61,252 nt of DNA from CAAFZY01 sp964410325. Its GTDB lineage: Bacteria; Pseudomonadota; Alphaproteobacteria; RF32; CAG-239. The DNA lies in assembly GCA_964410325.1 (NCBI GenBank), contig CAYPFN010000011.1:1-61252 (forward strand). Direction: 5' to 3'. Positions 43,628 to 51,468 of the stretch are shown piece after piece; within the stretch, counting starts at the first letter, position 1, and each line of letters starts with the position of its first letter. The translations under genes were made by a program, and so were the position numbers. The notes beneath the pieces are model-generated. The model did not search any database. It was not told the origin of the DNA and worked only from the letters and a program-made list of their open reading frames with translations.

Positions 43628-44953
43628 CTAAATAAAGTGAATAAAATATAAGTAAACATTGGATAAAATAATAGAAAGCAACATTACCGGAAATGCCCAA
43701 ATCAAAAAACGTGCAAAACTTATCGGACAGCCTTCACGCTGAGCAATTCCTGCTACAATAACATTGGCTGATGCTGCAATTAACGAACCATTGCCGCCGA
43801 AGCACGAGCCTAAAGACAAAGCCCACCATACAGGCATCATAGCTTCCCGTCCGCCCAAAGCTGGTTCCATGGTCTTAAGCGTTGGAATCATAGTGGCGAC
43901 AAACGGAATATTGTCGATAACCGTTGAAACAAGCGCTGAAACCCATAACACGCCGAAAGTTGCCGTTTGAATACTGCCCTGGCTGATATCAATAAATTTT
44001 TGCCCGAGTATATGCAGAACACCGGTTTCTTCTAATCCATGAACAATGGAAAACAACCCACAAAAGAAGAAAATTGTTGTCCAATCAACCAATCGGAAAA
44101 TTTCTGCAGTCTTGTCATCCCGCTGTTGATGGGAATCTCCAAGAGTGTATAAAAACAAGAGCAAAGCGGCGCCAAATAAAGCGATAACTCCATTGGCAAT
44201 ATGAATATGTTCTGCTAAAATAAATCCAGCAATCACCAACATTAAAACGCTTAAAGATTTGATAAGTAGCTTTTTGTCAGCAATACTGGCCGATTCGTTA
44301 AGCTGCATGATTTTTACTTTATCAGCAGCAGCGGCTTTCAATTTTCGCCCGAAAAAGACATCAAAGATAAATATCAGGACGAGCATATTTAAAATAACAA
44401 TCGGCGTTAGTTCTTTCACAAAATCCATAAAGGAAAGATTGAGAGCCGAACCGATAAGAATGTTTGGCGGATCTCCGATAAGCGTGGCTGTGCCACCAAT
44501 GTTTGAAGCAAAAATTTCCAAGATAAGGAAAGGATAGGGGGCTAATTTTAAACGTCTAGTAATCTGGAAAGTAATCGGCACAATCAACAATACGGTTGTC
44601 ACATTATCCAACAAGGCTGAAAATGCCGCTGTAATAAATGCTAAAATTACCAGCATGCCCCGTGGTGAAGCTTTTGTCAGTTTAGCTGAATAAATGGCGG
44701 TATATTCAAACATGCCAGATTTTTCGGCTATGCCGACAATAATCATCATGCCGATTAACAGAGAAATTGTATTAAAATCAATTCCGGCAATAGCGGTTTG
44801 CTGTGTCAGGATACCAAGAAAAATCATGACTGAAGTGCCTAAAAGCGCTGTCACCGCGCGATTAAGCCTTTCTGTAAATAAAATCACATAACAGACAGTA
44901 AGTACGGTAATTGCCGCAAATTGTGGGTTTATACCAAAAAAAACATCAGACAT
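43628..44953 (-). CDS. ArsB/NhaD-type (ion transporter superfamily) permease, copy 2
   Basis: A 441-residue paralog of the permease at 42290 with the same topology and motifs (TATLIGDPPNILIG, GNGSLIAASANVIVAG). Overall divergence is moderate, but a block of about 150 bases (44063-44228, matching 42725-42890) is almost identical between the two genes. This indicates recent gene conversion. It is first in the pair. The substrate is unknown; no arsenic genes are near, so an ArsB role is not supported. Confidence 0.85.
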   Translation of the reverse strand: MSDVFFGINPQFAAITVLTVCYVILFTERLNRAVTALLGTSVMIFLGILTQQTAIAGIDFNTISLLIGMMIIVGIAEKSGMFEYTAIYSAKLTKASPRGMLVILAFITAAFSALLDNVTTVLLIVPITFQITRRLKLAPYPFLILEIFASNIGGTATLIGDPPNILIGSALNLSFMDFVKELTPIVILNMLVLIFIFDVFFGRKLKAAAADKVKIMQLNESASIADKKLLIKSLSVLMLVIAGFILAEHIHIANGVIALFGAALLLFLYTLGDSHQQRDDKTAEIFRLVDWTTIFFFCGLFSIVHGLEETGVLHILGQKFIDISQGSIQTATFGVLWVSALVSTVIDNIPFVATMIPTLKTMEPALGGREAMMPVWWALSLGSCFGGNGSLIAASANVIVAGIAQREGCPISFARFLIWAFPVMLLSIILSNVYLYFIHFI

Positions 44954-45125
44954 TATCTTATAATTCTCCGATATAAAAAAATAACTTGTCCAACAATATA
45001 TTACTGTTGTTTAAAAAACAAATAACAAAAAAAATTACGATAAAATGTATAAACAGTTTTTTGGGATTGAAAGTCATGAGAGTTCTCATAAACTATGAAC
45101 ATCATATAGGGTTTCAGGAAGGAAA

Positions 45126-45269
45126 ATGAAAAAAAATAATGTTGATAGCATTATCCACGATGTTTGTCGCTATGAAGCTAGAGCACTGGGCTTAGTCAGT
45201 ATGGCGCAGAAAGCTCAGGAAAAAGTTGATTCGGCAGCTGAAAATATTGAAGCCAAGTTCTTGATATAA
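45126..45269 (+). CDS. Small hypothetical protein (47 residues)
   Basis: AGGAAGGAAA directly before an ATG is a strong ribosome binding site for a 47-codon frame reading MKKNNVDSIIHDVCRYEARA and ending at TAA 45267-45269. The product is a soluble, helical, charged peptide with one Cys and no signal. Codon use looks normal. It lies alone between divergent large transcripts. Its size makes it uncertain, but the ribosome binding site argues that it is translated. Confidence 0.5.
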   Translation: MKKNNVDSIIHDVCRYEARALGLVSMAQKAQEKVDSAAENIEAKFLI

Positions 45270-45464
45270 AAAAATTATTATATGGTACCTGATTTTTGAA
45301 TGTCTGAAATGTTTAGCGGTGTATTTTTGTGTTTAGCAGTCAGATTGTCGCGCGTCTATCAAACATAATAAAGAATGCCTGTTGCCGCTTTACTTTTATC
45401 AATATAATAACCGCTGTGGGTGCATGAAAAACAAAAAGAAATATACAGAAATATACCTTAAATA
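45270..45464. other. Intergenic stretch
   Basis: No gene is supported between the small protein and the terminator of the secretion locus. Confidence 0.4.
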
Positions 45465-45484
45465 AAACCGCCTAAAGGCGGTTT
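45465..45484 (-). terminator. Terminator of the secretin-like operon
   Basis: AAACCGCC (45465-45472) pairs perfectly with GGCGGTTT (45477-45484). On the minus strand it follows the stop at 45493 and runs into TTTATTTAAGG. Confidence 0.8.
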
Positions 45485-45492
45485 CTAAATAC

Positions 45493-46293
45493 TTATTGTA
45501 GTGGCGGAATATTAAGCTGGGCAATATTCCCTGGTTTGATTTTCACACTGGAATAACGCATGTTTCCAGTTTCAATCACAAACCGTTGCCGTCCGGTCAA
45601 TTGCGAAGCTAGATCATAAAAATCACGTCCGTTTAGTTCCTGGCGCTGCGGATTCATAACGTATAAAACACATCCTTGCGTCCTTTCCGCAATACCGCAC
45701 CGGCTACGGCCTTTGGGCACTTCTGGATTAACCACAACACCTTGCAGACCATCACGGACAACCTGTTCGGATGAAAATATGAATTTACCGAGAACAAGTC
45801 CGACAAAAACACAAGCTAATGCAATAATAATGAGTTTTTTTGTATCAAAAATGCCAATAAAATTATCTTCCCCTTGATAAACAAATTCATCTTCCTCATT
45901 ATTATCATCGGAAACATAATTATTCATATAACTTGGCAAGGGATAGTTATTTGAATTTGCATTTGCATTAAATGTATTGTTTTGGCGATCGCTGGCACGG
46001 ATAAGACCACCTTGTGTTTGGACGTTGGGTTGCCCCGAAGTCGCTGTTTCAGGAAATGTTCCCGTTGCTGGAGTAACAGTCTGTGCCGCCGGATAGGTTT
46101 CGTAAGCCTGCGTTGTACCAACCGGACCTGTGTGTATTTTAGGCCGTTTGATTTTCCTTAAGCGTGGCCGATTCGTTTCTTCCTCTGGCGCTTTAGGCTC
46201 CTCCGGATTTTTTTTATTTGCAGAATTGTTAGAGAAAATATCATCAGAGTTAAAATTATCCAAATCTATATCATCTAAATCAAAGTCAACCAT
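45493..46293 (-). CDS. Single-pass inner-membrane protein of the secretion-like locus
   Basis: A 266-residue protein from the ATG at 46293 (GAGG 9 bases upstream); an ATG three codons earlier is too close to the ribosome binding site. The cytosolic N-terminus is acidic then Pro/Thr/Gln/Asn-rich and likely disordered (1-150). One membrane helix follows (LIIIALACVFVGLVLGKFIF). The periplasmic domain (about 90 residues) has two cysteines in RCGIAERTQGCVLYVMN, likely a disulfide, and ends with short beta strands. Topology resembles bitopic core proteins of type IV secretion or pilus machines, but I recognise no family. It lies 12 bases after the secretin-like lipoprotein. Confidence 0.75.
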   Translation of the reverse strand: MVDFDLDDIDLDNFNSDDIFSNNSANKKNPEEPKAPEEETNRPRLRKIKRPKIHTGPVGTTQAYETYPAAQTVTPATGTFPETATSGQPNVQTQGGLIRASDRQNNTFNANANSNNYPLPSYMNNYVSDDNNEEDEFVYQGEDNFIGIFDTKKLIIIALACVFVGLVLGKFIFSSEQVVRDGLQGVVVNPEVPKGRSRCGIAERTQGCVLYVMNPQRQELNGRDFYDLASQLTGRQRFVIETGNMRYSSVKIKPGNIAQLNIPPLQ

Positions 46294-46305
46294 TACACAC
46301 ATCCT

Positions 46306-47562
46306 CTAAATTCTATTTTTGATTGTTTCTGTTGTCTTTAAAGTCCTGATTAAACGCGGTACCATAAAAATAACAGTTTCCGACCGTGGCGTTTTTTGCC
46401 CAAACAATTCATTCGGCAAGCCAATAATCATAAAGTTTTCACCAAGTTTGTTTCGCACGGTAAACTGAGTTACCTGGCCCTTGGTAGTTTCCAGCGTAAC
46501 ATCTGTTGTAATATGATTATCCTTTTCTACCGAAGATTTTGCCAGAATTGATAATTCAGCCTCGGCGCATTGGATTTTTCCGCATTTTCCAATGTCAAAA
46601 CGTGAAAGCCAAAGGTTGGGAACAATAAATTTTCCTTCAGAAACCGAAACAATATTGGCTTTTTGTCCCAAAAAATAACGCAAATTTTCAATACTGATTT
46701 CATTAGTCGTTGTCAGTATCCGCCCTATGACGCCAGTTTGTGCCGTAGTAATTGTTCCGAAATGAAATGCATCTAACAATTCTTTCCATTCGACATCACA
46801 ACCATCATTAGGATAAATTTTAAAAACGCTGACGTCATAAGCCACCAGATTCGGATTGCTCTCAAAATAGCTGATTAAAGTTGTAATTTTATTTTTTAAT
46901 TCAATATCAGCATCAAAAGTAATTGAGTAATCAGCCCAATTTGTTGTCATATCCGTGATTCCCGATCCGCGCAGAACATCTAAAAAAGCCAGAACAATCG
47001 GTCGAGATGGGGGCACATATAAAATTAAATTAGCCCGACGGGATAAAGTCATAATTTTCTTTTCTGCATCATAAGAATAATAAATTTCAGCCGCCTCTGT
47101 AATCATATCAACGACATCAGAAAATTCACCTTTTAGATTATCTCCAGAAAGGCTGGCATAAGGCGCGTCCTTGGCTACAAGTTTAATACCTGCTTCTTTT
47201 GTTAGTTTATAGAGAGCTTTTTCGGCCGGCATTGTTTCAAATGTAAAACCAGTTACCTCAAAACGCGGCAGTTTATCATTATGTTCCAGACGATCCATCC
47301 GGAAAACGGAATTGTTAAAAGGCAGGGTTAAAAGCATCTGCTGTGTTTCCCAATTAACATTGCAACGCAAAGGCGTTTCCAAATCCAAAGCATTGGCGCC
47401 GTCTGGTGTGCGAATAGAACGTAAATCAATCGGATATACAACTTCAGCATTTACGTCTGGATCAATAATAATTTCTTCAGAAGGCTGACTTTGAGGAGTT
47501 TTACAAGCCGTTAACGCTAAAACCACCCACATGCCGGAAAGAAAGAAAAACTTTTTTAACAT
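46306..47562 (-). CDS. Secretin-like outer-membrane lipoprotein (PilN-like)
   Basis: A 418-residue lipoprotein. The signal peptide ends in the lipobox LTAC (Cys20). GFTFETMPAEKALYKLTKEA, then LSGDNLKGEFSDVVDMITEA, matches the N0/STN-like domain of type IVb pilus secretins such as PilN and BfpB. A second small alpha/beta domain follows (YDVSVFKIYPN). The C-terminus (FMIIGLPNELFGQKTPRSET, then VIFMVPRLIR) resembles the end of the secretin beta domain, but the beta region is shorter than usual (PilN has about 550 residues), so a full pore is doubtful. GGGGAG precedes the ATG. It overlaps an operon with three unknown proteins. Confidence 0.7.
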   Translation of the reverse strand: MLKKFFFLSGMWVVLALTACKTPQSQPSEEIIIDPDVNAEVVYPIDLRSIRTPDGANALDLETPLRCNVNWETQQMLLTLPFNNSVFRMDRLEHNDKLPRFEVTGFTFETMPAEKALYKLTKEAGIKLVAKDAPYASLSGDNLKGEFSDVVDMITEAAEIYYSYDAEKKIMTLSRRANLILYVPPSRPIVLAFLDVLRGSGITDMTTNWADYSITFDADIELKNKITTLISYFESNPNLVAYDVSVFKIYPNDGCDVEWKELLDAFHFGTITTAQTGVIGRILTTTNEISIENLRYFLGQKANIVSVSEGKFIVPNLWLSRFDIGKCGKIQCAEAELSILAKSSVEKDNHITTDVTLETTKGQVTQFTVRNKLGENFMIIGLPNELFGQKTPRSETVIFMVPRLIRTLKTTETIKNRI

Positions 47563-47564
47563 CT

Positions 47565-48110
47565 TTATTGCTCCCCATCATTCTGATTTTGTACTGACGG
47601 CGATACCTGATAATTGCTTTCAGCCTGACTTTGTTGTTCTTTTTTCTTTTTGTCCTCTTCCAAAAGCTTATTGACAACATCATCAATATTCATCCCGGCA
47701 CCAACAGTCGGATCAACAGATTTATCAATTTCGCCCAAAGCTTCTTTCATTTTATTCAATTCTTGCGGATCTTGTTTAATCATTTCCGGAGAGGAATTAT
47801 TTTGTAGTTCCTGTTGATAAATATTTAAATTTTTTTGCAAAGCCTTGATGCCTCCCGCGATTTTTTTTTCTACATAAGGATAAAGTTCGCGATGAGAGAT
47901 AATATAATTGCCAGTATCGCAGATTTCTTCCAAAACATCAAGGATATAGGAGTAAAAAGGATATTCCTCCATGGCAATGTTGCCCATTCGGACGCAACGC
48001 GCCGCGATTCGGGATATTGTCCGGTCATAATAATCCCTTAAAACCAGATAATTGTCAACATACCATAAGTCTTCTTTAGTAACCGGTGCAACATTTGTTT
48101 TTTCTTCCAT
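47565..48110 (-). CDS. Unknown helical protein of the secretion-like locus
   Basis: A 181-residue soluble protein beginning MEEKTNVAPVTKEDLWYVDN. Residues 1-100 are helical with conserved-looking aromatics (YPFYSYILDVLEEICDTGNY). The rest is a charged, Gln/Lys-rich tail. There is no signal peptide, so it should be cytosolic. Its stop lies 2 bases before the secretin-like gene, whose ribosome binding site is within its last codons, so translation is coupled. I recognise no family. A cytosolic chaperone or adaptor for the machine is possible. Confidence 0.65.
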   Translation of the reverse strand: MEEKTNVAPVTKEDLWYVDNYLVLRDYYDRTISRIAARCVRMGNIAMEEYPFYSYILDVLEEICDTGNYIISHRELYPYVEKKIAGGIKALQKNLNIYQQELQNNSSPEMIKQDPQELNKMKEALGEIDKSVDPTVGAGMNIDDVVNKLLEEDKKKKEQQSQAESNYQVSPSVQNQNDGEQ

Positions 48111-48186
48111 AGTTCACTCCTTGTTTTTTCTAGAATAATTGAGAGTGTTTTTTTTGTAAATGACTTTTTACACTATTCAGTTGAAT

Positions 48187-50208
48187 TTATTTGTTATTGG
48201 TTTCATCGTAATCTCTGTCATCCTCGACATATTCCCATTCCCAGTCATCATCAGTATTGCCATTATCGTCAACATATTCCCATTCCCAGTCATCATCAGT
48301 ATTGCCATTATCGTCAACATATTCCCATTCCCAATCCTGCTCCTCGCTTGGATTAGTATAAGAATCATCAGTAAAATCTGATTTTGCTGAACTTGTCTGA
48401 ATATCCAGATCGTCTTCAAAATCATTTAAAGAAATAGGTTCTTCCGAAATATCATCAAGCGAAACTGGCATATCCGGAAGATCGTCCAAAGAGATCATTT
48501 CATGGGATAAATCAGGAATATTAAAGGCCGTGTTTTCTATTGCAACGTCAACGCTTTCTTCCTTTTTAATTTCCTTTTCCTTTTTAGCGCTCTTATCCGG
48601 TTCAGAGCCTGTTTCCGGTTCTGTTGCCTGCAAGGCCTTGCGGATTTGGTTTAATTCTTCTGTATATAGCTCGTTATCAGTGTTTGTTCCTGATGTATCA
48701 TTATTGTTGCGTGTGTCATAATTCTCTTCACCGCCACTGTTGAATATAGCATTAAAATCAATCCCTAATCCAGTTTCATCAGTTGAAACATTATCAGAAA
48801 CATCGGTGTTCTTTTCGGGCAAAGGTTCTTGCTCTATGCCAGCGCTTGTTTCGGTCGGCAATATATTTTTACTCAGATTCTCAACAAAAGAAGAAAGCGT
48901 ATCGGCTTCATTTTTTTCATTCGGAGATGATGTTTCTAAATTTGCGGAAGTATCGGCGGTGCTAATAATATTTTCCGAAGTAAATTTCTCGGATAATTCT
49001 TTGTTGTGTCTGTTTTTACCGATTTTTTTAGCTAAATCATTAGCCAAGGCGCTTATTTTCCCGAAATTAAGCGATTTTTTCTCTTGGTTGTCAGAATTTT
49101 TTTCAATCGGAATTTCTAAATCCGGCTCAGATATTGAAATTTCCGATTCGGAAAATGCAGTATTATCTGTTGGCATACTCTCATTTTCAGAAGTTTTTTC
49201 AGCAAAAATATCATCTTTTGCTGCTACGGAAACAGCTTGAAAAGTCTCTTCATCCTTTTTATTAGCAGGTTGTTTTTCCTGAAAGCCCGCTAATATGCTG
49301 TCTGAACTGCGTGTAGATTGGAAAAATATGGATTCTTTTTTTATCTCTGCAGCTTCATCTTTTTTTGAATTCTTATTTTTCTTTTTCGATACGGCAGCTT
49401 TTTCATCCGGCCGTTCCTCCTTTTGCTCAGCAAGCAACGTTTCATTTAAAGTTTGTTCGGTTGCGACTGTTTCTACTGCTTCTTCGCTTTTCTCTTTTTT
49501 CTCTTTTTTCCCTGTTTCTTTCGATGGCTTGGACGGGGAGGGCAACACGCTTGGCGTTGGCTGCTCTTGAGGCGTTTTTGCCGTTGTGTTAGCTGTCGGA
49601 GAAGGGGAAGCGCCTTCAACAATATTTTCTTTCGGAACAGACTTGAAAGAGGAATTATCATTGTTAGAGAGATTTTTATTTCGAGATTCAATGACGATAT
49701 CCTTCATCATATTGGCAATAGCGGTTTGCGACGACATAATGGATTGCGTAATTGTTTCCGTCAAAGTTTTTATATCATCTTTATAACGTTTTTCCGTTTG
49801 TTGCAAAGCAAGAGCCAGCGAAGAAGAAAGCTCGGTTGCAAAAGAAGAATCAATCACAACGCTACCGACAGAAGATTTACTGCCACTGGAAGCTGTTTCA
49901 ACAGCGTCTTTGTTGGCTTTTTTCCGAAAAGTATTGTCTTTTTTTATTGGTGTTGAAACAAGTCCGCGTTTTTGTTCAAGTTCTTCAATATGTTCCAACA
50001 ACAGCGAGCCCCCCGGAAGCGTACTCAGCAATATTCTGATGTCCAGAGGAAGCTCCAAAAGCATATCGTCAAATTGATTTTGCCGTTCTTTGTTAAAAAT
50101 ATGCATCTGCCGATAAATGTTCAGATAACGCTGTGCAACCAGAATAGGGTCTTCCTCGTCTTTGCGTTTTTTGCCGAACTCGGCGTTTTCTATCAACTCG
50201 TCAGCCAC
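48187..50208 (-). CDS. Large acidic protein with C-terminal WEWEYV repeats
   Basis: A 673-residue protein starting at GTG 50208 with AAGGGAT upstream. The N-terminal ~85 residues form a helical domain (DPILVAQRYLNIYRQMHIFN). A helical segment with many Ser/Thr follows (to ~180). The centre (180-620) is disordered, rich in Glu, Lys, Ser, Asn and Pro. The C-terminus holds three copies of DWEWEYV separated by DDNGNTDD (a 15-residue period). No membrane segment or signal is present. It could be a scaffold or substrate-binding protein of the secretion-like locus, with the aromatic-acidic tail as a docking motif. Family unknown. Confidence 0.75.
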   Translation of the reverse strand: MADELIENAEFGKKRKDEEDPILVAQRYLNIYRQMHIFNKERQNQFDDMLLELPLDIRILLSTLPGGSLLLEHIEELEQKRGLVSTPIKKDNTFRKKANKDAVETASSGSKSSVGSVVIDSSFATELSSSLALALQQTEKRYKDDIKTLTETITQSIMSSQTAIANMMKDIVIESRNKNLSNNDNSSFKSVPKENIVEGASPSPTANTTAKTPQEQPTPSVLPSPSKPSKETGKKEKKEKSEEAVETVATEQTLNETLLAEQKEERPDEKAAVSKKKNKNSKKDEAAEIKKESIFFQSTRSSDSILAGFQEKQPANKKDEETFQAVSVAAKDDIFAEKTSENESMPTDNTAFSESEISISEPDLEIPIEKNSDNQEKKSLNFGKISALANDLAKKIGKNRHNKELSEKFTSENIISTADTSANLETSSPNEKNEADTLSSFVENLSKNILPTETSAGIEQEPLPEKNTDVSDNVSTDETGLGIDFNAIFNSGGEENYDTRNNNDTSGTNTDNELYTEELNQIRKALQATEPETGSEPDKSAKKEKEIKKEESVDVAIENTAFNIPDLSHEMISLDDLPDMPVSLDDISEEPISLNDFEDDLDIQTSSAKSDFTDDSYTNPSEEQDWEWEYVDDNGNTDDDWEWEYVDDNGNTDDDWEWEYVEDDRDYDETNNK
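48227..48361 (-). repeat. 45-bp tandem repeat inside the acidic protein
   Basis: The 45-base unit starting ACATATTCCCATTCCC (plus-strand reading) begins at 48227, 48272 and 48317. The second and third junctions are identical over most of the unit; the outer copies have diverged at the edges. It encodes DWEWEYVDDNGNTDD. In-frame repeats such as this can change number by slippage. Confidence 0.85.
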
Positions 50209-50290
50209 AATTAATCCCTTGTCAAAAATGCAACATTTATCATCCTGGCATTCTAATCGTCAAGGAGTAAATTTCAAGTTAATAATACAA

Positions 50291-50314
50291 AAAAACTCCA
50301 CGTTTTGAGTGGAG
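50291..50314 (-). terminator. Terminator of the double-HTH regulator gene
   Basis: CTCCAC (50296-50301) pairs with GTGGAG (50309-50314), followed on the minus strand by T7. Confidence 0.85.
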
Positions 50315-50323
50315 CTTTATAAT

Positions 50324-51298
50324 TTACAGATTAATGACCACAATTTTATGCATCTTGCTTAAATCGCCATTTGTCAACTTAATTTTTTCATCAGGATTCC
50401 AACGCATGCCATAAAGCTGACCGCTGTCGTCTTCCCGAATGCTTAAAACTTGCGCGGTTGTATCGTTAATATAATATAAGGCAATATCACCCACGCTAAC
50501 GACATCTTGAGGATCCGCAAACAAAATTGCGCGGTTGGGCAACAACGATCCTAAGCGACGGGTACATAAATTAACCCCGTAAGCATCCTTTTTACAAATC
50601 AGCTGAATCGGTCGCGCCACTTCTTTGGCTTCATTATCTTCCCGATTGATAATAATGTTGCCATCCTGTCCAGCTATACCGAAAACTTTAATTTTTGAAT
50701 TCTCGTTCGGCAAAGAGAAAAAGACAGAAGAAGAACCTTTCGGCGTAGCTAAAAGTTTGTATTTTATATCATTTTTTTGTATAATATCTTCAAGCTGTCC
50801 GTCTTCATCTAAGCGTTTAACTTCCTCTTTAAGTTTCTCAATCGTTAAAGATAATGCCCGGGCAATATTTTGGTATTCTTTATCCGAAACTTCCCGCTGT
50901 CCCATTTCAATCCGGTGATAAACCGACAAGGTCATATCGGCGTTTTCGGCGACTTCCATTAAGGTTAACCCTCGGTCTGTCCTTAAATGGCGCAAAGCGG
51001 CGCCCAAAGTTTTTAATCCAGCGCTTTCATTAATTTTGCTGCGCCTTTCCTGCTCGCGCCGCCAGGCTAATACGACTTCCTGTTGTGAATTTTGCTCATT
51101 AACATATAAATCCTGTAAAGAACAGTCAGTCAGCTCGGCAACCTGGATAAGCTGCTCTTGATTAAGCCGGCGGTAGCCCTTTTCAATTTTGGAAATAGCA
51201 GAAAGACTGACCCCCAGATGGTCGGCCAACTCTTGCATGGATATACCCCTTAGCCTTCTGTGCATTCTGATTTGATTCGGGAAAATAATCTCTTCCAT
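50324..51298 (-). CDS. XRE family regulator with two helix-turn-helix domains
   Basis: A 324-residue regulator. The first HTH (residues about 8-62) is IRMHRRLRGISMQELADHLG with VSLSAISKIEKGYR. The second (about 97-155) contains LRTDRGLTLMEVAENADMTL. The C-terminal ~110 residues are beta-rich (VVSVGDIALYYIND, IQLICKKDAYGV) like the sensor half of S24/LexA-type repressors, but I do not see the Ser-Lys catalytic dyad for self-cleavage. It lies between the two halves of the secretion-like locus with its own terminator, so it is a natural candidate for controlling it. Confidence 0.85.
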   Translation of the reverse strand: MEEIIFPNQIRMHRRLRGISMQELADHLGVSLSAISKIEKGYRRLNQEQLIQVAELTDCSLQDLYVNEQNSQQEVVLAWRREQERRSKINESAGLKTLGAALRHLRTDRGLTLMEVAENADMTLSVYHRIEMGQREVSDKEYQNIARALSLTIEKLKEEVKRLDEDGQLEDIIQKNDIKYKLLATPKGSSSVFFSLPNENSKIKVFGIAGQDGNIIINREDNEAKEVARPIQLICKKDAYGVNLCTRRLGSLLPNRAILFADPQDVVSVGDIALYYINDTTAQVLSIREDDSGQLYGMRWNPDEKIKLTNGDLSKMHKIVVINL

Positions 51299-51468
51299 AT
51301 TAGCCTCTTACACAATTAAAAACTAAGCACATAATAATACCTGCTTCAAAATATGCAAGACAAAAATGTACAAGGTTTGTATAAAGTGAACAAAAAGTTA
51401 ATAAAAAACATAATTATTTTTATCCATCTATTGTAGTATTGTTTGATTTATCAGTTTGTGTGTTTTCG

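Noticed and set aside
42290..44953. Arsenite efflux operon (arsB pair)
   Set aside because: The family match is to the broad ion transporter superfamily; no arsenic reductase or linked ArsR gene is adjacent.
48227..48361. CRISPR array
   Set aside because: The repeats are directly adjacent, in frame with a protein and without spacers; no cas genes are present.
48160..48381. Plus-strand frame with repeated hydrophobic motif
   Set aside because: It is the antisense reading of the 45-bp repeats encoding DWEWEYV.
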